DNA of 11,762 nt from Bacteroidota bacterium (GCA_030635045.1 DAOVZP010000012.1:1-11762); one strand, 5' to 3'. Positions 5,672 through 11,762 are shown, counted from the first letter of the stretch. The notes: generated by a model from the letters alone, not told the origin. Numbers and translations are program-made.

Positions 5672-6181
5672 ATGAAAACATCACTTTGGTTTACTATCCT
5701 TGCAATATTATTTTCCCTTTCCCTGCACGCTCAGAATATCAATAAAAAGATTACTGACAGCGAGCTTGACCAGGAGATCCTTATCGGATATTGTAACAGG
5801 GCTGCCCTTCAGGAAGGGGAGTTCGGTGAGTATTATTTGCAGGAATATGAGAATTATGATGCTGATAAGCAATTTATTGAAAAGATATATAATGTTGAAG
5901 GGAGTGTCGACATCGTACTGGTTTTAGGAACCTGGTGCCAGGATAGCCAGGAGCAGGTCCCAAGGTTTTACCGGATAATGGATGACGCAAAGGTGCCTGA
6001 TGATGTAATTGCTGTTATATGTGTCGACGGAAATAAGACCGGTGGGGAACTGTCAATCGAACATCTTGGGATTGAACTGGTTCCTACATTCATCGTCTAT
6101 CGCGGGGGCGAAGAGATAGGCCGCATCATCGAAACCCCCGAAGCCTCGCTGGAGGAAGATTTTTGGAATATAATAAAATAA
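5672..6181 (+). CDS. Exported thioredoxin-fold protein with CXXS active site
   Basis: This encodes 169 residues. A Sec signal peptide (MKTSLWFTILAILFSLSLHAQ, cut near 20) sends it to the periplasm. The thioredoxin core starts near 79 with VDIVLVLGTWCQDSQEQVP; the active-site segment is W88-C89-Q90-D91-S92, so the second catalytic cysteine is replaced by serine. The cis-proline loop LVPTF has Pro138. Other cysteines are C41 and C117, neither in the resolving position. WCxDS-type thioredoxin-like proteins are familiar in Bacteroidota (from memory). A monothiol site cannot do standard dithiol disulfide reduction alone; isomerase, glutathione-type or binding roles are possible. It has a good promoter upstream, and panC follows 47 bp after its stop across a 7-bp repeat array, so the two could be co-transcribed. 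Confidence 0.88.
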   Translation: MKTSLWFTILAILFSLSLHAQNINKKITDSELDQEILIGYCNRAALQEGEFGEYYLQEYENYDADKQFIEKIYNVEGSVDIVLVLGTWCQDSQEQVPRFYRIMDDAKVPDDVIAVICVDGNKTGGELSIEHLGIELVPTFIVYRGGEEIGRIIETPEASLEEDFWNIIK

Positions 6182-6216
6182 GCACTCGGCACTCATCACT
6201 CATCACTCGGCACTCA
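6182..6216 (+). repeat. Tandem 7-bp repeat array (5 units) between thioredoxin-fold gene and panC
   Basis: Directly after the stop codon come five imperfect heptamers: GCACTCG, GCACTCA, TCACTCA, TCACTCG, GCACTCA. All fit [G/T]CACTC[G/A]. The array occupies most of the 47-bp gap before the panC ATG at 6229. It is too regular for ordinary spacer DNA; its function is unknown. Confidence 0.85.
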
Positions 6217-6228
6217 AAAGCTCCTCTT

Positions 6229-7071
6229 ATGATTGTTTATTCAAGCATAAAAGATATCCAGTCAGCCATACGGCAACACAGAGCTGACGGGCTTTCCATA
6301 GGGTTCGTCCCCACCATGGGAGCCTTACACAGGGGGCATATTTCATTGCTGGAGCAGTCGATAAAAGAAAACGATATCAACATTGTCAGCATCTTCATAA
6401 ATCCCATACAATTCAATAATAAGCAGGATCTGGAAAAATATCCCAGGACCCTGGAAGATGATTGTAAAAAGCTGGAGGAGGCCGGATGCGATATTGTTTT
6501 TGCCCCTTCCGCCGGTGAGATGTATCCGGAAGAGGTGAAGGAACACTACGATTTTGGGCAGCTTGAAAAGGTAATGGAAGGAGAGCATCGTCCCGGGCAT
6601 TTCAATGGTGTTGCAGTGGTGGTGAAGAGGCTCTTTGACATTTGTATGCCCCATAAAGCATATTTCGGTGAGAAAGACTTCCAGCAGCTGGCTATCATAA
6701 AAGCATTGGTTGAGCAGGAGAACATGCCGCTTGAGATCATTGGCTGCCCAATCATCAGAGAGGAAGACGGCCTGGCTATGAGCTCCCGCAATATACGTCT
6801 GAGCCCGGAAGAACGATCCATCGCCCCGGAGATATTTAAAAGCCTGAATTGGATAAAGCAGCAGGCCGGAGACAGAAGCATCGGGGAAATTGTGACCCTT
6901 GCCGAAGAAAAGCTAAATACCATGCCCGGCATGAAGGTCGAATATATCTTCATCGCTGATGAGGGTACACTTATGCCTGTACAGAGCTGGGATGAAGCTG
7001 ACAATATAAGGGCCTTTATTGCACTCTTTATGGGAGATGTCAGGCTTATCGATAATCTGAAAATTAAGTGA
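6229..7071 (+). CDS. panC: Pantothenate synthetase (pantoate--beta-alanine ligase)
   Basis: This encodes 280 residues, the usual family length. It joins pantoate and beta-alanine at the expense of ATP (to AMP and PPi) in the cytoplasm, the last step of pantothenate (vitamin B5) synthesis. Visible signatures are PTMGALHRGHISL (28-40), holding the HxGH nucleotide motif, FINPIQF (56-62), the YPRTLEDD region (71-78), FGEKDFQQL (146-154) for pantoate/ATP binding, and LAMSSRN (182-188), the KMSKS-like loop. The frame is open back to an ATG at 6163, but that extension overlaps the preceding gene and translates the 7-bp repeats; ATG 6229 gives the conserved MIVYSSIKDIQ start. panD, which supplies the beta-alanine, is the next gene, so the pair covers the aspartate branch and the ligation step. 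Confidence 0.97.
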   Translation: MIVYSSIKDIQSAIRQHRADGLSIGFVPTMGALHRGHISLLEQSIKENDINIVSIFINPIQFNNKQDLEKYPRTLEDDCKKLEEAGCDIVFAPSAGEMYPEEVKEHYDFGQLEKVMEGEHRPGHFNGVAVVVKRLFDICMPHKAYFGEKDFQQLAIIKALVEQENMPLEIIGCPIIREEDGLAMSSRNIRLSPEERSIAPEIFKSLNWIKQQAGDRSIGEIVTLAEEKLNTMPGMKVEYIFIADEGTLMPVQSWDEADNIRAFIALFMGDVRLIDNLKIK

Positions 7072-7107
7072 AGATTGCCTGTCTTTTTAAAGGATAGCTA
7101 CCCTAAA

Positions 7108-7140
7108 GTTGCATTTCTGTGTTGAATTTTTGTAATTTTG
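7108..7140 (+). promoter_or_regulatory. Promoter of panD, predicting a nearly leaderless mRNA
   Basis: TAATTTTG (7133-7140) is an exact TAnnTTTG match, and GTTG (7108-7111) lies 21 nt upstream as the -33 element. The panD ATG begins at 7148, only 7 nt after the box, about where transcription should start. panD can therefore be transcribed separately from panC. Confidence 0.6.
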
Positions 7141-7147
7141 CCCTGAT

Positions 7148-7492
7148 ATGCAAATCGAAGTACTAAAATCGAAGATACACCGGTGCACTATTACCGAGGC
7201 CGACCTTCACTATGTCGGAAGCATCGCCATTGATGAAGATCTGATGGATGCTGCTGCATTGATCGAGAACGAGAAAGTACATATTTATAATATCTCCAAC
7301 GGTGAGAGGCTTGCAACCTACGTTATCAAGGGTGAAAGGGGCTCAGGGATTATTTCCCTGAATGGTGCCGCTGCCCGTAAAGCTGCCATTGGCGATCTCA
7401 TTATCATTGTTTCTTATGCTTCAATGGATCCTGAAGAAGCAGCTTCGCACAAGCCTGCGATCATTTTCCCTGATGCGAATAATAAACTTTAA
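7148..7492 (+). CDS. panD: Aspartate 1-decarboxylase
   Basis: This encodes 114 residues. It decarboxylates L-aspartate to beta-alanine using a pyruvoyl group made by self-cleavage between Gly24 and Ser25, both present in YVGSI (22-26). Other residues that the E. coli enzyme uses are in the expected places: Lys9, Tyr22, Arg54, Thr57, Tyr58 and Asn72 (LNGAAAR). Length is slightly below that of E. coli PanD (126) and ends at a normal stop. The enzyme is a cytoplasmic tetramer in the family. In many bacteria cleavage is aided by PanM/PanZ, but many lineages process unaided; no such partner is visible here. It lies 76 bp after panC behind its own candidate promoter and 3 bp before the flippase-like gene. 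Confidence 0.97.
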   Translation: MQIEVLKSKIHRCTITEADLHYVGSIAIDEDLMDAAALIENEKVHIYNISNGERLATYVIKGERGSGIISLNGAAARKAAIGDLIIIVSYASMDPEEAASHKPAIIFPDANNKL

Positions 7493-7495
7493 TAA

Positions 7496-8512
7496 GTGAA
7501 GAAGGTCCTGTCTGTATTTAATTATCTGGTATTCCTTCTTTTAGGGATGTTGTTTCTATGGTTGGCTTTCAGGAACCTGAACGGGAAAGAGATCATAGAG
7601 CAGATCATGCACGCTGATTACCTGTGGATAATATTAGGCATGGGTGCCGGGATCCTCGCTCATATAGTCAGGGCCGCCCGCTGGAATATCCTCATTAATT
7701 CAATGGGGCACAAAACCCGGCTTTCCACAACTTTTTATGCCGTCATGACGGGATACCTTGCCAATACCGCAGTGCCGAGGCTGGGGGAAGTCACCAGGTG
7801 CGGCGTGCTCAGCAAAAAACAAAATATCCCTTTTACAGAATTGCTGGGTACCGTAATTGCTGAACGCATCTTCGATATGGTTATCATGCTATTGATCATA
7901 ATCTCTGTGATCATGTTCCAGCTTGGACTAGTAGGGGAATTTGTGGATAAATTCGTATTTACTCCACTATTCTCAAATTTTGAGAATAACCTTATTCCTG
8001 CTCTTGTTATCCTGGCGATATTGCTAAGCCTCTTTTTAGGCCTTATTTTCTTTTGGAAAAGATATCGTAAGCGTTTAAGAAAGTATGCTTTTTACCGCAA
8101 ATTTTCACAATTTGCAAAAGGCATGGTGGAAGGCATAAAAACCATAAAAAGAACAAAGAACAAAGGCTTGTTCATGCTGTATACTGTCATAATCTGGGGG
8201 ATGTATACCCTGATGATATACCTGCCTTTCTTCTCCTTTGAAGCAACCTCACACCTTGATTTCGGGGACGCCTTCACAGTGATGAGCATCGGAAGCCTTG
8301 GCATTGTTGCTCCTGTTCCCGGCGGTATCGGGACATATCACTTTATTGTGAAGGCCGTATTATTTGAACTGTATGGTGTTGATCAGGCCTCAGCGGCATC
8401 ATTTGCCACCATCACCCATGCTGCACAAACACTAATGATAATAATTGTGGGAGGATTGTCCTTCCTGATGTTATTTTTGCAAAAAAACAAAGTTGAAAAT
8501 GAATCATCTTGA
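7496..8512 (+). CDS. Lysylphosphatidylglycerol synthase TM-region (UPF0104/YbhN-like) membrane protein
   Basis: This encodes 338 residues with about eight hydrophobic helices (roughly 10-27, 43-60, 80-95, 115-140, 166-187, 226-247, 258-285, 305-328). Motifs of the flippase-like family are present: RAARWNILI (59-67), GYLANTAVPRLGEVTRCGVL (86-105), AERIFDM (122-128) and APVPGGIGTYH (272-282). The start is GTG at 7496, 3 bp after the panD stop; the next Met (residue 18) would delete the first helix, so GTG is favoured. It lacks the soluble aminoacyl-transferase domain of MprF, so it is not a full lysyl-PG synthase. Relatives include flippase-like inner-membrane proteins; the substrate is unknown. 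The next gene overlaps its end, and since that gene makes an ADP-heptose precursor, a link to envelope glycolipid handling is possible but inferred. Confidence 0.9.
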   Translation: MKKVLSVFNYLVFLLLGMLFLWLAFRNLNGKEIIEQIMHADYLWIILGMGAGILAHIVRAARWNILINSMGHKTRLSTTFYAVMTGYLANTAVPRLGEVTRCGVLSKKQNIPFTELLGTVIAERIFDMVIMLLIIISVIMFQLGLVGEFVDKFVFTPLFSNFENNLIPALVILAILLSLFLGLIFFWKRYRKRLRKYAFYRKFSQFAKGMVEGIKTIKRTKNKGLFMLYTVIIWGMYTLMIYLPFFSFEATSHLDFGDAFTVMSIGSLGIVAPVPGGIGTYHFIVKAVLFELYGVDQASAASFATITHAAQTLMIIIVGGLSFLMLFLQKNKVENESS

Positions 8513-9002
8513 GCATATAAAATCTAAGATCTGGCACATGGATCAAGAGCTCGACTGGCAACTGGCTGTCTGGCGCTTTCATGAGAATAAGATAGTATTT
8601 ACCAACGGATGCTTTGATATACTGCACCTTGGACATGTCGACTACCTGGCCAAAGCGGCCGGGGAGGGCACACTACTCATCGTGGGCTTGAATTCGGATG
8701 CCTCAATGAAACGCATCAAAGGCAGTTCACGCCCCATCCAGGATGAAAACTCAAGGGCTATGGCTCTTGCTGCCTTCGGCTTTGTCGGTGCGGTGGTGAT
8801 CTTCGAAGAAGATACACCCTATGATCTCATCAAAAGGGTTCAGCCCGATGTACTTGTCAAGGGGAAAGATTATGAGCCAAAAGATATTGTCGGTGCTGAT
8901 ATTGTAGAGAAAAAAGGTGGTAAATTGGTGACCATGGACCTGGTTGAAGGTTATTCAACATCTGCCATCATCGATAAGATCAAGGGATCTCCCGGGCAAT
9001 AA
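8499..9002 (+). CDS. rfaE2: D-glycero-beta-D-manno-heptose 1-phosphate adenylyltransferase
   Basis: This encodes 167 residues, corresponding to the C-terminal nucleotidyltransferase half of HldE/RfaE as a separate protein. It transfers AMP from ATP to D,D-heptose 1-phosphate, giving ADP-heptose for the LPS inner core. Motifs of the cytidylyltransferase-like superfamily are clear: TNGCFDILHLGHVDYL with the HxGH nucleotide site, GLNSDASMKRIKG (NSD), DVLVKGKDY, and YSTSAIIDKI near the C-terminus. ATG 8499 overlaps the end of the preceding gene by 14 bp; a TTG at 8493 in frame would add only two residues. Translational coupling with the membrane protein gene is likely. The partner kinase (RfaE1) is not in this window. 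radA follows after 18 bp. Other members such as FAD synthetase or TagD-like enzymes are less likely given the NSD and KGKDY segments. Confidence 0.92.
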   Translation: MNHLEHIKSKIWHMDQELDWQLAVWRFHENKIVFTNGCFDILHLGHVDYLAKAAGEGTLLIVGLNSDASMKRIKGSSRPIQDENSRAMALAAFGFVGAVVIFEEDTPYDLIKRVQPDVLVKGKDYEPKDIVGADIVEKKGGKLVTMDLVEGYSTSAIIDKIKGSPGQ

Positions 9003-9020
9003 ACTGACTAAGTAAGCATC

Positions 9021-10391
9021 ATGGCAAAAGCACAAAGCGTCTTTTTCTGCCAGAACTGCGGAGTCCAATCACCGAAATGGATTGGCCGTTGTCCCTCCTG
9101 CGGGGAGTGGAACACTTATGTGGAAGAGATCATTAAAAAAGAAACCCCGAGGGAATCATCCATGGGGGATATCAAGTCCACTAAGAAAAATGCCCCCACA
9201 TCCATTGAAAAGATCAGTAAAAGTTCAGAGGAAAGAATGGATACCGGAACTGCGGAATTGAACAGGGTGCTTGGAGGTGGCCTTGTTGCGGGATCCCTTG
9301 TGTTGATCGGTGGTGAGCCTGGCATAGGTAAATCAACCCTGATGCTTCAGGTGGCACTGCGCTTTGAAAATCGGAAGATACTATATGTAACAGGGGAGGA
9401 GAGTGATCAGCAAATAAAAATGCGTGCCGACAGGATCGGATACGGTAACCCTGATTGTTTGATCCTGACAGAAACCAATACACAAAACATCTTCAGGTTT
9501 CTTGAGCAACTCGAACCCGATGTGCTGGTGATCGATTCAATACAGACGCTATACACCGATCGCATCGATTCATCACCGGGAAGCATTTCCCAGGTCCGCG
9601 AATGTGCTGCCGAGCTGCAGCGATATGCCAAGCTTACTGATACACCGGTGATATTGATCGGGCATATCACGAAAGATGGCATGCTGGCAGGGCCCAAGGT
9701 GTTGGAACATATGGTCGATACTGTGCTTCAGTTTGAGGGTGACAGGCATTATGAATTCCGCATCTTACGTTCTGTCAAGAATCGTTATGGCTCGACCTCG
9801 GAACTTGGTATTTTCGAGATGACCGATAAAGGCCTCAGGGAGATCAGCAACCCCTCTGAGATCCTTATTTCACAACGCGATGAGGCCCTAAGTGGTGTGG
9901 CCGTGGCTGCTACCATCGAAGGACAACGCCCCATGCTGGTCGAAACCCAGGCACTGGTTGGCTCCGCTGCTTATGGAACCCCGCAACGCTCTGCTACCGG
10001 CTTTGATGCTAAAAGATTGAACATGTTGCTTGCTGTCCTTGAAAAGCGTGCCGGGTTTAAACTGGGGGTCAAGGATGTCTTTCTGAATATTGCAGGAGGC
10101 ATCCGTGTCGACGATCCGGCTATCGACCTGGCCATTATCAGCTCTGTAATGTCATCAAATGCCGACCTGCCCATCCCGCAGCATTATTGCTTTGCCGGTG
10201 AAGTAGGACTATCCGGTGAGATAAGGGCGGTGAACAGGATCGAGCAAAGAGTAGCGGAAGCAGATAAGCTTGGCTTTGAGAAGGTTTTCATTTCATCATA
10301 TGCCCGGAAGAACATAGACCAAAAAAAATATAAGGCAGAGATCGTCTTCGTGAAAAAGATAGAAGATCTTATTAAAGCCTTGTTTGGGTAG
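9021..10391 (+). CDS. radA: DNA repair protein RadA (Sms)
   Basis: This encodes 456 residues, full family length. It is an ATP-driven DnaB-type motor that promotes branch migration and processing of recombination intermediates with RecA in the cytoplasm. Domains in order: a zinc finger with Cys10, Cys13, Cys24, Cys27 (CQNCG...CPSCG); a RecA-like ATPase (about 70-270) with Walker A GGEPGIGKST (97-106), Walker B VLVID (168-172) and GHITKDG (214-220); the RadA-specific motif KNRYG (253-257, Tyr where the E. coli protein has Phe); and a Lon-protease-like C-terminal domain (about 285-450, including GGIRVDDPAIDLA). ATG 9021 is directly followed by the finger and is the only sensible start. It ends the plus-strand run; no intrinsic terminator is seen before the convergent exonuclease gene. 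Confidence 0.98.
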   Translation: MAKAQSVFFCQNCGVQSPKWIGRCPSCGEWNTYVEEIIKKETPRESSMGDIKSTKKNAPTSIEKISKSSEERMDTGTAELNRVLGGGLVAGSLVLIGGEPGIGKSTLMLQVALRFENRKILYVTGEESDQQIKMRADRIGYGNPDCLILTETNTQNIFRFLEQLEPDVLVIDSIQTLYTDRIDSSPGSISQVRECAAELQRYAKLTDTPVILIGHITKDGMLAGPKVLEHMVDTVLQFEGDRHYEFRILRSVKNRYGSTSELGIFEMTDKGLREISNPSEILISQRDEALSGVAVAATIEGQRPMLVETQALVGSAAYGTPQRSATGFDAKRLNMLLAVLEKRAGFKLGVKDVFLNIAGGIRVDDPAIDLAIISSVMSSNADLPIPQHYCFAGEVGLSGEIRAVNRIEQRVAEADKLGFEKVFISSYARKNIDQKKYKAEIVFVKKIEDLIKALFG

Positions 10392-10400
10392 ACGGCAAGC

Positions 10401-10428
10401 GGTTGACGGTTGACAGTTGACGGTAGGC
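10401..10428 (+). repeat. Tandem 7-bp repeat array (about 4 units) after radA
   Basis: GGTTGAC, GGTTGAC, AGTTGAC and a decayed GGTAGGC lie head to tail nine bases beyond the radA stop, in the 64-bp gap between convergent genes. There is no hairpin or T-run, so it is not a standard terminator. The unit differs from that of the 6182-6216 array, though the period and the position after a stop codon are the same. Confidence 0.8.
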
Positions 10429-10455
10429 AGTGATAAAAATTACTCCCGTATATAA

Positions 10456-11223
10456 TTAAAAATCGACTTCAAGGACGATCGGGCAATGATCCGAATGATG
10501 TGCATCCGGAAGGATAAGTGCACGCCTGAGTTGTGATTCCAGCGATTGGCTGGCCATGTGGTAATCGATACGCCAGCCAAGATTTTTGGCCCTGGCATTG
10601 GCACGGTAACTCCACCAGGAATAATTGTGCGGCTGATCGTTGAAGATCCGGAAAGTATCGATAAAACCGCTGTCGATAAAACCGCTCATCCATTCCCTTT
10701 CTTCCGGGAGGAAACCCGAGCTTTTGGCATTTCTTATGGGGTCATGAATATCGATGGGCTTGTGACAAATATTATAGTCTCCTGAAAGGATCAGTTTCGG
10801 CCGTTCTTTTTTAAGCGCATCTACGTATCGCTGATAATCTTCCAGCCACATCATTTTAAAGGCCTGTCTTTCCTCCCCGCTCGACCCTGATGGATGATAC
10901 ACGCTTACCACGCTGATATCGCCATAATCAGCACGTATAAAACGGCCTTCATCATCATATTTTTGAATACCAATGCCATAGCTAACATGATCCGGCTCCG
11001 TTTTGCTAAGAATGGCAACCCCGCTATAGCCTTTCTTTTGTGCCGAAAACCAGTAACTGCGGTAACCAAGTGCTTCGATATCAAACAGTGGGATCTGATC
11101 AGGCTGTGCTTTGGTTTCCTGCAGGCAGACAATATCGGCATCGACGGCAGTGAGCCAGTCAAGCAGGCCTTTGCGTATGGCTGCACGTATGCCGTTCACG
11201 TTATAAGAGATTATCTTTTTCAT
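10456..11223 (-). CDS. xth: Exodeoxyribonuclease III / AP endonuclease
   Basis: This encodes 255 residues of the endonuclease/exonuclease/phosphatase fold, cytoplasmic. It cuts the DNA backbone 5' of abasic sites and degrades 3' ends, acting in base excision repair. Motifs follow the ExoIII/APE1 order: ISYNVNGIRAA (5-15, Asn8), LQETKA (34-39, metal ligand Glu36), VYHPSG with Tyr109, LSGDYNICHK (146-155; Asp149 and Asn151), WSYRANARAKNLGWRIDY (204-221) with Asp220, and SDH (244-246) with the catalytic His246. The family usually has GDFN where this has GDYN, a conservative change. Start ATG 11223 is well placed at MKKIISYNVNG. The gene converges on radA and is transcribed away from the chloride-channel gene; its leader appears to contain the 11245-11294 repeat structure. 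Confidence 0.97.
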   Translation of the reverse strand: MKKIISYNVNGIRAAIRKGLLDWLTAVDADIVCLQETKAQPDQIPLFDIEALGYRSYWFSAQKKGYSGVAILSKTEPDHVSYGIGIQKYDDEGRFIRADYGDISVVSVYHPSGSSGEERQAFKMMWLEDYQRYVDALKKERPKLILSGDYNICHKPIDIHDPIRNAKSSGFLPEEREWMSGFIDSGFIDTFRIFNDQPHNYSWWSYRANARAKNLGWRIDYHMASQSLESQLRRALILPDAHHSDHCPIVLEVDF

Positions 11224-11238
11224 TGGTGCCGAAGATAC

Positions 11239-11294
11239 AAAAAAGACCTCACAGCTGGGGTGACCTCACAGGCCGTACGACCTGTGAGGTCACC
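11239..11294 (-). promoter_or_regulatory. Palindromic repeat in the xth leader with two competing hairpins
   Basis: GACCTCACAG occurs at 11245-11254 and 11262-11271, and its complement CTGTGAGGTC at 11282-11291; GACCT recurs with a 17-bp period (11245, 11262, 11279). The outer pair makes a perfect 14-bp stem, GGTGACCTCACAGG (11259-11272) with CCTGTGAGGTCACC (11281-11294). Read on the minus strand, the 11282-11291 arm can instead pair with 11245-11254, which is followed at once by six Ts (11244-11239), a terminator shape. The sequence lies 16-71 nt before the xth ATG. It could be an attenuator, or an interspersed palindromic repeat that happens to sit there. Confidence 0.6.
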
Positions 11295-11297
11295 TTA

Positions 11298-11330
11298 TTT
11301 GCAATAATATCTTCATTTGCATTATATTCG
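11298..11330 (+). promoter_or_regulatory. Candidate promoter of the chloride-channel gene
   Basis: TTTG (11298-11301), 21 nt, then TATATTCG (11323-11330; one mismatch from TAnnTTTG). The ATG at 11350 follows 19 nt later. Confidence 0.5.
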
Positions 11331-11334
11331 CAAA
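11302..11334 (-). promoter_or_regulatory. Candidate promoter of xth, overlapping the divergent promoter
   Basis: On the minus strand TTTG (11334-11331), 21 nt, then TATTATTG (11309-11302; one mismatch from TAnnTTTG). Transcription would begin near 11295, so the 11239-11294 repeat would be wholly within the transcribed leader of xth. It overlaps the plus-strand promoter almost completely, so RNA polymerase could not easily occupy both. Confidence 0.45.
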
Positions 11335-11349
11335 CTATAAGCCTCTTTA

Positions 11350-11762
11350 ATGAGAAAAGTGTCAGTATTACGACGTTTCCTGATCTGGCGGATCAAGAAT
11401 ATGAGCCAGCGCAATTTTATCATGATCCTGAGTGTGATCATTGGTGTCCTTGCCGGATTGGGTGCCGTGGTGATCAAAAATGGGGTACACCTGATTAAGG
11501 AACTGCTTACCAGCAACATTGTGGCCAACTATCAGAATTACCTGTTTTTCTTCCTCCCCGCCATTGGAATCCTGATCGCTGTTCTCTATATCCGCTTTGT
11601 TGTCAGAAAACATGTCGGGCATGGCATTCCCAGTGTATTATTTGCCATCTCGCAATCGCATGGGGTCATCAAGCGGCATAACATATTCTCTTCAATCATA
11701 ACCAGTATTTTTACAGTGGGCTTCGGGGGTTCGGTAGGGTTGGAAGGCCCGACAGTTGCAAC
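11350..11762 (+). CDS. ClC-family chloride channel/antiporter, 3'-truncated by window edge
   Basis: An open frame from ATG 11350 to the window end gives 137 residues of an integral inner-membrane protein that moves Cl- (as a channel or in exchange for H+ in this family). Hydrophobic helices lie at about 23-43, 62-84 and 112-130. Two anion-pathway signatures are visible: GHGIP (90-94), where E. coli ClcA has GSGIP with the pore serine, and GLEGP (130-134), the G(K/R)EGP motif with gating Glu132 kept. Having Glu in this motif is compatible with both channels and antiporters; the second, intracellular proton glutamate lies beyond the edge. The N-terminal basic segment (MRKVSVLRRFLIWRIK) is cytoplasmic. 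Whether C-terminal CBS domains follow cannot be seen. It is divergent from xth across 126 bp with its own promoter candidate. Confidence 0.92.
   Translation, partial: MRKVSVLRRFLIWRIKNMSQRNFIMILSVIIGVLAGLGAVVIKNGVHLIKELLTSNIVANYQNYLFFFLPAIGILIAVLYIRFVVRKHVGHGIPSVLFAISQSHGVIKRHNIFSSIITSIFTVGFGGSVGLEGPTVA

Noticed and set aside
6163..6228. Upstream extension of panC by 22 residues
   Set aside because: It overlaps the preceding gene and translates the 7-bp repeat array (RHSSLITRHS). The conserved PanC N-terminus starts at ATG 6229.
4558..7148. Identical 12-mer TTTGCCCTGATA at the Crp/Fnr promoter (minus, 4569-4558) and the panD promoter (7137-7148)
   Set aside because: Some identical 12-mers are expected by chance in a window of this size on two strands, and the first bases are part of the general promoter consensus. 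Not enough to claim shared regulation.
10658..10686. 14-bp direct repeat in xth (TCGATAAAACCGCT twice) encoding GFIDS-GFIDT
   Set aside because: The protein around it has the normal family spacing to the following DTF segment and the total length is usual, so this looks like chance similarity of codons rather than an inserted duplication.
11239..11294. CRISPR-like array from the 17-bp-phased GACCT repeats
   Set aside because: There are only three short copies, one of them inverted, with no spacers of typical length and no cas genes nearby.

Overview
The window looks like Bacteroidota chromosome, most likely an uncultured or environmental Bacteroidales-type anaerobe or facultative anaerobe. 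The evidence is as follows. Gene starts lack Shine-Dalgarno sequences. Several starts are preceded by the Bacteroidota promoter pattern TTTG/TTG - about 18-21 nt - TAnnTTTG. There is a DUF5777-type beta-barrel protein and a CX4CH-heme lipoprotein of the kind common in this phylum. RfaE2 is a stand-alone adenylyltransferase rather than part of a fused HldE. I cannot assign a genus.

Left third (1-3560, all minus strand): a c-type cytochrome locus. In transcription order it holds a six-heme lipoprotein cytochrome (3560-2526), a strong hairpin (2507-2473), a small lipoprotein with one unusual CX4CH heme site (2449-2081), a DUF5777-like outer-membrane barrel (2055-1180), a monoheme cytochrome c (1121-690), a second hairpin (674-645), and a multiheme cytochrome with five visible hemes that runs off the left edge (625 to beyond 1). 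All five products carry export signals. The set suggests respiratory electron transfer across the periplasm and outer membrane; donor and acceptor cannot be read from the sequence.

Middle (3561-5575, minus strand): a 270-bp intergenic region with candidate regulatory sites, a Crp/Fnr-family regulator (4526-3831) that could plausibly control the cytochrome locus, an NTF2/SnoaL-like small protein (5015-4656), and an acidic helical protein of unknown function (5575-5114).

Right half (5672-10391, plus strand): a tightly packed housekeeping run. It contains an exported CXXS thioredoxin-fold protein, panC and panD (pantothenate synthesis), a flippase-like integral membrane protein with a GTG start, rfaE2 (ADP-heptose synthesis) and radA (recombination/repair). 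It is followed by the convergent xth gene for exonuclease III (11223-10456). A divergent 126-bp region, with face-to-face promoters and a 14-bp-arm palindrome, separates xth from a ClC chloride channel/antiporter gene cut by the right edge (11350 onward).

No rRNA, tRNA, CRISPR array, insertion sequence or phage gene was recognised, and no gene-free stretch exceeds 300 bp. The most unusual signals are non-coding: two hairpins inside the cytochrome locus that leave no room for new promoters behind them, a terminator/antiterminator-like repeat in the xth leader, and two unrelated tandem 7-bp repeat arrays placed just after stop codons.
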